Part shown: piece by piece, positions 44,085 through 49,620 of the stretch
Numbering within the stretch: position 1 is the stretch's first letter
Layout of the letters: the number at the start of each line of letters is the position of its first letter
From: JADJEI01 sp035328465
Lineage (GTDB): Bacteria; Bacteroidota; Ignavibacteria; Ignavibacteriales; Ignavibacteriaceae
Reading direction: 5' to 3'
Assembly: GCA_035328465.1 (NCBI GenBank)
Contig: DAOLIQ010000016.1
Span: forward strand, 1-49,620
DNA length: 49,620 nucleotides
The notes under the pieces: model-generated
The model's database searches: none
What the model saw: only the letters and a program-made list of their open reading frames with translations
What the model was told of the DNA's origin: nothing
Program-made: the position numbers and the translations under genes

Positions 44085-45299
44085 ATGAAGATACATGAAT
44101 TTCAGGCAAAGGAAGTCCTGAAGAAATTTGGCGTTCCTGTTCAGGATGGCATTGCTATTAAAAGTGTTACTGAGTTTGACGAGTCTCTCCATCAGCTTCA
44201 ATCAAGAGGCATAAATCAATATGTAGTTAAATCACAAATACACGCAGGCGGAAGAGGCAAAGGGAAAATTTACTCAGCAGATAATCGCAGTAATGTTGTG
44301 CTCGAAGGCGGGGTTAAGTTTACTACCGATGCAGCCAAAGCAAAAGATTATGTTGAAAAGATTCTTGGAAATATTCTTGTAACACATCAAACCGGCGAAG
44401 AAGGCAAACAGGTAAAAACTATTTTTCTTGCAGAAGGTCTCGATTATAAAAAGGAACTTTATCTTGGAATTTTACTTGACCGTGCTGTTTCAATGAATGT
44501 AATTATGGTCTCTACAGAGGGTGGAGTTGAAATAGAAAAAGTTGCTGCAGAAACTCCTGAAAAAATTATTAAAGAATGGATTGATCCTGCTGTTGGTATT
44601 CAAAATTATCAGGCAAGAAAACTTGCATTCGCTCTCGGACTGGCGGGGAATGCCTTTAAGGATTTTATTCCATTTATTAAAAAACTTTACACCGCTTACG
44701 AGCAGACTGACGCATCACTGCTCGAAATAAATCCACTTGTAATTACAAATGATGACCGCATCATAGCACTTGATGCAAAAATGAATTTTGACGACAACGC
44801 ACTTTACCGCCACCCTGAAATTGTTGCTTACAGAGATCTGGATGAAGAAGCTCCTCTCGAAATTGAAGCCTCAAAATATAACCTTAACTACATAAAACTC
44901 GACGGCAATGTCGGCTGTATGGTAAACGGCGCGGGACTCGCAATGGCAACCATGGATATCATAAAACTCGCGGGCGGCGAACCGGCGAACTTTCTTGATG
45001 TTGGGGGTGGTGCAAACAAAGAAACAGTTGCGAATGGATTTAAGATTATTCTTTCCGATCCAAATGTAAAAGCAATTCTGATTAATATTTTCGGCGGGAT
45101 TGTAAGATGCGACCGCGTAGCACAAGGCGTAATTGATGCGGCTCAGCAGATGAATGTCCATGTCCCGATAGTTGTGAGACTTGAAGGTACAAATGCAAAA
45201 GAAGCCGGAGTACTTTTGAAGGAATCAGGATTAAATTTTGAAGTTGCCGGAAGTTTGAAAGACGCTGCCGAAAAAGTAACTGCAGTACTAAGAAAATAA
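44085..45299 (+). CDS. sucC: succinyl-CoA synthetase, ADP-forming, beta subunit
   Basis: 404 residues, slightly longer than the 388 of E. coli. It begins MKIHEFQAKEVLKKFGVPV and has the ATP-grasp motifs SQIHAGGRGKGK, the LLEINPLV motif and C-terminal NIFGGIVRCDRVAQG and P-I-V-V-R-L-E-G-T-N. It forms the TCA-cycle ligase with SucD, which is not next door as it usually is. AAAGGA precedes the ATG by 6 bases. A strong terminator follows. Confidence 0.96.
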   Translation: MKIHEFQAKEVLKKFGVPVQDGIAIKSVTEFDESLHQLQSRGINQYVVKSQIHAGGRGKGKIYSADNRSNVVLEGGVKFTTDAAKAKDYVEKILGNILVTHQTGEEGKQVKTIFLAEGLDYKKELYLGILLDRAVSMNVIMVSTEGGVEIEKVAAETPEKIIKEWIDPAVGIQNYQARKLAFALGLAGNAFKDFIPFIKKLYTAYEQTDASLLEINPLVITNDDRIIALDAKMNFDDNALYRHPEIVAYRDLDEEAPLEIEASKYNLNYIKLDGNVGCMVNGAGLAMATMDIIKLAGGEPANFLDVGGGANKETVANGFKIILSDPNVKAILINIFGGIVRCDRVAQGVIDAAQQMNVHVPIVVRLEGTNAKEAGVLLKESGLNFEVAGSLKDAAEKVTAVLRK

Positions 45300-45321
45300 T
45301 CCATCATTAATTTTAATTGAA

Positions 45322-45352
45322 AAGGCTGCCCAAATAAGGCAGCCTTTTTTTT
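45322..45352 (+). terminator. Rho-independent terminator of sucC
   Basis: AAGGCTGCC (45322-45330) and GGCAGCCTT (45338-45346) form a perfect 9-bp GC-rich stem with a 7-base loop and run into eight T (45345-45352). It lies 22 bases after the sucC stop. Confidence 0.92.
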
Positions 45353-45395
45353 CAAATACTGAAGCTATTATTCAACCGGTTTTGTAATTGTAAAT

Positions 45396-46394
45396 TCAAA
45401 CTTCAAAAGTTAAAATCCGGTTGTAGATAAATTCGAATGAAAAAGTTTTACTTGTAGTTTTTTGTTCGAGGTATTCGGCAATTTTTTTAAGCCGTTCGGG
45501 AATTGCTAATATTTTTTCCTGCGCCTTTGCTGCTATATCATTCAGCCCGGTCATCAATTCAATATTCCAGAATTTAATTGCATCTTCAACGATGGATTTA
45601 TAATCCCACGGACCATAAATGCCGACGCGTCTTATCACATCAGACATCTCTTTAAAATTAGCCATTGAGATACCCGGCATATCTATCGCAGGCATAATTG
45701 CAGCAGCAGATTGTAGAGCTCTGTTTGGATCAATACTTAATATTTCTTTAAATACATTCCTATAAAATGTGAAATGCTTTGCTTCATCAGCGGCAATGCT
45801 GCTAAGTATTCCATTTAACAAAGGCTCATTTTCGCCTGCTAATTTGCCTGTGTTTTTGTGAGAGATTTGTGTCGCTCTTTCCTGAAGGGTGGTGTAAACA
45901 AATACTTTGTAAGGATCACTTTGCCAGTCAGGATTAAAACCAGCTTGCTGATAATTGTACTGCATCATTTCAACTTCCCGAAAATTAAATACACGGCTGT
46001 CACGAACATAATCACGAATGACGTTTCCGTGACGGTCTTCCTCGGCTGTCCACATATTTGTCCATTCACTCCAAAAAGTATCATCACCGAGATGTTTATT
46101 TATCAAAGAATGGAAATGAGGCAAGCCTTCTTCGGTTAATAGATTTACTGCAAGCGCAACACGTACTGCATCATCAACCCCCCTCGTTCTATCGCGCAAT
46201 GCGTCAAGATTTTTCTTTTGATCATCACTCATCTTTTCATCTGCGGGCAGGAAATCGCTGGAAAACCAAAGCTTCCTTTTTGAAAGGTGGAATTGAATCC
46301 AGTCTTTTACCTTTGATTCGAGGCAGAGTAAAACTTCAGATTTAGCTGAAGTTTCATGACTTATATTTTCTTGATTACGGATTATTATTTCCAT
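45396..46394 (-). CDS. acyl-ACP desaturase (ferritin-like diiron)
   Basis: 332 residues. The two diiron motifs of soluble acyl-ACP desaturases are present: W-T-A-E-E-D-R-H-G-N and A-A-D-E-A-K-H-F-T-F-Y, with further helices matching (VEMMQYNYQQAGFNPDW). It puts a double bond into acyl-ACP using O2 and ferredoxin, in the cytoplasm. Oxygen-dependent desaturation implies that the organism can meet oxygen. It converges on sucC. Double-bond position cannot be read. Confidence 0.92.
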   Translation of the reverse strand: MEIIIRNQENISHETSAKSEVLLCLESKVKDWIQFHLSKRKLWFSSDFLPADEKMSDDQKKNLDALRDRTRGVDDAVRVALAVNLLTEEGLPHFHSLINKHLGDDTFWSEWTNMWTAEEDRHGNVIRDYVRDSRVFNFREVEMMQYNYQQAGFNPDWQSDPYKVFVYTTLQERATQISHKNTGKLAGENEPLLNGILSSIAADEAKHFTFYRNVFKEILSIDPNRALQSAAAIMPAIDMPGISMANFKEMSDVIRRVGIYGPWDYKSIVEDAIKFWNIELMTGLNDIAAKAQEKILAIPERLKKIAEYLEQKTTSKTFSFEFIYNRILTFEV

Positions 46395-46555
46395 CTAATT
46401 CCTGACCTGATAATTGCAAATAATTTGAATAGACAGTGCGGTTCCTGACTTGTGATCAGATGAGAAAGGCAAAATCTATTGGAAGATTCAAAAGGAATGA
46501 ATACTTGGCTGAAAAATAAAAATAGTTTCCATCAATTCATAATGCAAAAATTGAT

Positions 46556-48283
46556 CTACCTTTTCCTGCGGAAAGAACTTGATCTGGAAAATTTATCTTT
46601 TGATTTGAAGTCGCTTCTAAATTTGTTTGCCTCGCGAAATGGCTTGTTGTCACGGCTTCTTTCGCGTCTTTCTTTCGATTTTGGCTGAGCAACTTCAATA
46701 TTGATTTTGCGTTTCTTAAAGAGTTTACCATTAATCGAATTAACAATCAGATCGGAATAATTACTATCGGCTTCGAAGAAAGAAAAATTGCGAAGTATTT
46801 CGATGTCGCCGATTTCAATATTGTTTTTACCCGTTAAGTCCGAAATTAAATCCATCAAAGTTTTCGGTCCAAGTTCATCGGTCTTACCGAGATTGATAAA
46901 GAATCTTGAAAGTCCGCTGGAGCTGCTATAACTTTTGCCTCCCCTTCCCTCTTCGGGAGAATTTATGTCGGGTAAGTTTTTATAGTAATCAACAAACCTA
47001 TTGAATTCCACAGAGACGAATTTTTTAATCAGCTCATCTTTTTCGAGCCACTCAAGTTTTCTTAATATATCCGGCAGCAGCGGATCAATCTGCGATGAAT
47101 CAACTTCAACTTTTTCCATTTTGTCTATTAGATGGAGAAGCTGCCTTTCGCAAATTACTTTACCTTTCGGGATGGAGGCAAATGTAAATTTTTTATTGAG
47201 TTGTTTTTCAATTTGATGAATCTTGCCTTTTTCTCTTGGAGTGATGATCGCTACTGACGTTCCTTTCCTGCCGGCACGACCTGTTCTTCCGCTGCGGTGG
47301 GTGTAAAGTTCCAGTTCTTCAGGAATATTATAATTTATAATATGAGTAAGATTATCAACATCAAGCCCGCGTGCGGCTACATCAGTTGCGACGAGAAGCT
47401 GCAAATTTTTTATGCGGAATTTATTCATCACAAAATCACGCTGCTGCTGCGAAAGATCTCCGTGAAGTGCATCGGCATTGTAGCCGTCTTTTAATAAAGA
47501 GTCTGCCACCTCCTGTGTTTCTCGCCTGGTTCTGCAAAAAACAATTCCATAAATATCCGGGTGAAAGTCAACGATTCTTTTTAATGTGGGATATCTATCC
47601 TTTGATTGCACGACGTAACAAACATGCTCAATATTTTCTGCCCCGGCGTTTCGTTTACCAACAGTAATCTCAACCGGATCATTCATATATTTATTTGCGA
47701 TCGCTTTGATTTCATTCGGCATCGTTGCGGAAAAGAGAAATGTATTTTTTTCTTCTGGAGTTGAAGCAAGAATAGATTCGAGATCATCACGGAAACCCAT
47801 GTTCAGCATTTCATCTGCTTCATCGAGAACGACTGTTTTGATCTTAGAAAGGTCAATAATATTTCTATCAATCAGGTCAATCAATCTGCCCGGAGTAGCA
47901 GAAACGATGTGAACTCCGCTTCTGATTTTTTGAATTTGTCTTTCGATACTTGCGCCGCCAAACACGGGAACGACTTTAACATCAGGTTTATATTTAGCAA
48001 AACTTGAGAGGTCGTCTGCTATTTGCAGGCAAAGTTCGCGGGTGGGGCATAAAATTAAATGTTGAATTTTTTTTGATGTAGTTTTTGTTTTTTGAATTAA
48101 CGGAAGACCAAAAGCTGCGGTCTTGCCTGTGCCTGTTTGAGCAAGTGCAATTAAATCACTGCAATCTTCCTGCATTAAATGTGGAATTACTTTTTCCTGA
48201 ATCGGCATTGGTTCTTCGAATCCAAGTTCTTTTATTGCGCGCAGAATATTTTCTTCTACTCCGATCTCTTCGAACGATATCAT
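46556..48283 (-). CDS. DEAD-box RNA helicase with DbpA-type RNA-binding domain
   Basis: 575 residues. Motifs: A-Q-T-G-T-G-K54-T, P-T-R-E-L, T-P-G-R, D154-E-A-D157, S185-A-T, and the C-terminal R-G-L-D and H-R-S-G-R-T-G-R-A-G-R. After the helicase core a DbpA-like RNA-binding domain spans about 462-535 (LSRFFINLGKTDELGPKTLM...), and a basic Arg/Lys/Ser tail (ERRERSRDNKPF...) ends the protein. It fits CsdA/DeaD or DbpA-like helicases for ribosome assembly and cold adaptation. It sits upstream of the desaturase with a 161-bp gap. Confidence 0.93.
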   Translation of the reverse strand: MISFEEIGVEENILRAIKELGFEEPMPIQEKVIPHLMQEDCSDLIALAQTGTGKTAAFGLPLIQKTKTTSKKIQHLILCPTRELCLQIADDLSSFAKYKPDVKVVPVFGGASIERQIQKIRSGVHIVSATPGRLIDLIDRNIIDLSKIKTVVLDEADEMLNMGFRDDLESILASTPEEKNTFLFSATMPNEIKAIANKYMNDPVEITVGKRNAGAENIEHVCYVVQSKDRYPTLKRIVDFHPDIYGIVFCRTRRETQEVADSLLKDGYNADALHGDLSQQQRDFVMNKFRIKNLQLLVATDVAARGLDVDNLTHIINYNIPEELELYTHRSGRTGRAGRKGTSVAIITPREKGKIHQIEKQLNKKFTFASIPKGKVICERQLLHLIDKMEKVEVDSSQIDPLLPDILRKLEWLEKDELIKKFVSVEFNRFVDYYKNLPDINSPEEGRGGKSYSSSSGLSRFFINLGKTDELGPKTLMDLISDLTGKNNIEIGDIEILRNFSFFEADSNYSDLIVNSINGKLFKKRKINIEVAQPKSKERRERSRDNKPFREANKFRSDFKSKDKFSRSSSFRRKR

Positions 48284-48436
48284 TATTTTCCTTAATTATT
48301 GAATAAGTAAATATAATCTTTATTTTAATAGGGATTGATAGAAATTTGAGATAAGAATATGGCATTCTCAGTCATTCTTTGTCAGATTTATTATGTAGTA
48401 TTCAAAAAACATTTTAAAATATTTTGCGGAGAAACA

Positions 48437-49435
48437 ATGAAAAAGTTATTATTCCTTTTAGTGTTCATACTTCTCTATCAATTCGCTGCATTTAGCCAGC
48501 CGAAATTATTTTTCAGTAATGATGCGCTTGCACACACATTTTCAATTGTTGCACGAGATACGGTGACAGGTGAAATGGGGGTGGCAGTGCAGTCGCATTG
48601 GTTTTCTGTCGGTACCGTTGTTAGCTGGGGTGAAGCCGGAGTTGGCGTAATTGCAACTCAATCATTTGTAAATGTTTCTTTTGGTCCGCGAGGATTGGAA
48701 ATGCTGAAAAGCGGAATGACTGCTCAACAGGTTCTTGATGCACTCATAACTTCTGATGAAGGACGTGACGTAAGACAGCTTGCGATTGTAGACAGCAAAG
48801 GAAATGCTGCCGCTTACACAGGAAAAAACTGCATCCCTGCGGCAGGACACATTGTGGGGAATAATTATTCTGCTCAGGCAAATCTGATGTTGAATGATAA
48901 AGTTTGGGGCGCAATGTCAGACGCATTTGAAAACAGTACCGGACCGCTTGCCGAAAGAATGCTCGCTGCATTGGAAGCTGCACAATCGGTGGGGGGTGAT
49001 ATCCGCGGAATGCAATCTGCCGCACTGCTCGTTTTTAGAGGTGAATCCACCGGCAAGGTTTGGGAGGATAAACTTGTCGATCTTCGTGTTGACGACAGCG
49101 ATCAGCCGCTTAAAGAATTACGCAGACTGTTAATGGTTCATCGTGCTTACGAACACATGAACAACGGCGATCTTGCAGTAGAAAAAGGCGATATGATAAA
49201 AGCAATGGAAGAATATTCCGCCGCCGAAAAAATGTTCCCGGAAAATGAAGAGATGAAATACTGGCACGCTGTAACATTAGTCAACAACAAAAGACTTGAT
49301 GAGTCGCTCCCCCTTTTTAAAGAAGTCTTCAGGGCGAATAAGAATTATCTTTTACTAACGCCAAGACTTGTTCCAATCGGATTGCTGTTGGTTACCGATG
49401 AAGAATTGAAAATAATATTAAACACTGTCGAGTGA
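48437..49435 (+). CDS. secreted DUF1028 protein
   Basis: 332 residues from the ATG at 48437, chosen because GGAGAAACA precedes it and the protein then starts with a proper signal peptide (MKKLLFLLVFILLYQFAAFSQ). An ATG at 48359 would add 26 non-signal residues. The domain matches DUF1028: H-T-F-S-I-V-A-R-D, G-V-A-V-Q-S-H-W-F-S-V-G, A-Q-S-V-G-G-D-I-R-G-M-Q-S-A and LVDLRVDDSDQPLKELRRLL. It has an Ntn-hydrolase-like fold, function unknown. A TPR-like helical tail follows (about 235-310). Confidence 0.9.
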   Translation: MKKLLFLLVFILLYQFAAFSQPKLFFSNDALAHTFSIVARDTVTGEMGVAVQSHWFSVGTVVSWGEAGVGVIATQSFVNVSFGPRGLEMLKSGMTAQQVLDALITSDEGRDVRQLAIVDSKGNAAAYTGKNCIPAAGHIVGNNYSAQANLMLNDKVWGAMSDAFENSTGPLAERMLAALEAAQSVGGDIRGMQSAALLVFRGESTGKVWEDKLVDLRVDDSDQPLKELRRLLMVHRAYEHMNNGDLAVEKGDMIKAMEEYSAAEKMFPENEEMKYWHAVTLVNNKRLDESLPLFKEVFRANKNYLLLTPRLVPIGLLLVTDEELKIILNTVE

Positions 49436-49505
49436 AAACAGATACCTTGAAGTTCGCCTCATGAGACTTTCAATGCTGAGTTAATATTGATGACCAAGGA
49501 TAAAA

Positions 49506-49545
49506 CTCACCCTAAATCCCTCTCTTAAAAAGAGAGGGACTTTTT
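49506..49545. repeat. palindromic repeat copy A, terminator-like
   Basis: CTCACCCTAAA followed by a hairpin: TCCCTCTCT (49517-49525) pairs with AGAGAGGGA (49531-49539), then CTTTTT. The same unit lies inverted at 49580-49620. This CTCACCC...CCCTCTCTT...AAGAGAGGG type is a common dispersed repeat. It also could terminate the DUF1028 gene. Confidence 0.65.
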
Positions 49546-49579
49546 CCAAAGGAATGGCTCAACCGGAAAGAAGATTGTC

Positions 49580-49620
49580 TTAAGCCCCTTCTCTTGTTAA
49601 GAGAAGGGGTTGGGGATGAG
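49580..49620. repeat. palindromic repeat copy B, inverted
   Basis: CCCCTTCTCTT (49585-49595) pairs perfectly with AAGAGAAGGGG (49599-49609), an 11-bp stem with a 3-base loop, and is followed by TTGGGGATGAG. Read on the minus strand it matches copy A at 49506-49545. It is cut by the window end, so its full extent is unknown. Confidence 0.65.

Noticed and set aside
45373..45423. CAACCGG/CCGGTTG inverted pair
   Set aside because: It partly overlaps the desaturase coding end, has a long spacer and no T tract.
46479..46688. 69-codon plus-strand frame
   Set aside because: It overlaps the 3' end of the DEAD-box gene in antisense and has no homology signal that I can see.

Overview
The window looks like a chromosomal piece of a low-GC member of the Ignavibacteria/Chlorobi branch of Bacteroidota, probably a metagenome or draft assembly. 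Two secreted proteins end in the type IX secretion (T9SS) type A sorting domain with the NYPNPFNPST-like signature that is abundant in Ignavibacteria. Many genes carry clear AAGGA/AGGAG Shine-Dalgarno motifs, which is more like Chlorobi/Ignavibacteria than classical Bacteroidetes. There is a run of exactly 100 N (1064-1163), so the sequence is a scaffold with an unresolved gap. The organism assignment is inference from these traits, not from a database search.

Layout. 1-1500: a mobile-type inverted repeat, phased 11-bp repeats, a DUF6266-like gene, a tRNA-Thr(CGU) with tRNA-like partial copies around the assembly gap, and a 31-residue ribosomal-type protein that is easily missed. 1510-2757: an HU-family protein followed by a zinc-ribbon/TPR membrane protein. 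3549-5989: a copper chaperone and copper-exporting ATPase pair. 6037-8917 (minus): PepF and an IMPDH/GMP reductase family enzyme without CBS domains. 9031-13682 (minus): DASS transporter, DUF4286, two thioredoxin-fold proteins, a lipoprotein and a T9SS cargo protein. 14198-17791 (plus): signal peptidase I and a two-subunit M16 peptidase. 17767-23796 (minus): a deacetylase-like unknown, enoyl-CoA hydratase, an outer-membrane-type protein, two membrane proteins, TruA and an MgtC/DUF4010 protein. 24002-24851 (plus): two receiver-only response regulators. 25170-31090 (minus): aldehyde dehydrogenase, SpoIIE-type phosphatase, and a tightly coupled run PCD-PyrE-MscS-M64 peptidase. 31178-33682 (minus): ClpC. 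34044-37599 (plus): FloA, a small membrane protein and a UvrD-type helicase. 37769-42057 (minus): two large secreted proteins, one interrupted by an in-frame amber codon and lacking a sorting domain. 42447-45299 (plus): PruA and SucC. 45396-48283 (minus): acyl-ACP desaturase and DEAD-box helicase. 48437-49435 (plus): a DUF1028 protein, followed by two inverted copies of a palindromic repeat at the window end.

How it works together. Most of the window is housekeeping: protein export (LepB), proteolysis (PepF, M16, ClpC, M64), nucleotide metabolism (PyrE, IMPDH-like), translation (TruA, tRNA-Thr, small ribosomal protein, DEAD helicase) and central carbon (PruA, SucC, aldehyde dehydrogenase). 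Several operons are translationally coupled by ATGA or TGATG overlaps. No CRISPR array, prophage, transposase, biosynthetic cluster or recognisable defence island is visible. I did not find a convincing new multi-gene system. The best leads are the tRNA-like repeat array at the gap, the broken secreted protein at 37.97-40.36 kb, the thioredoxin-fold/lipoprotein/T9SS operon, and several unexplained structured intergenic regions.
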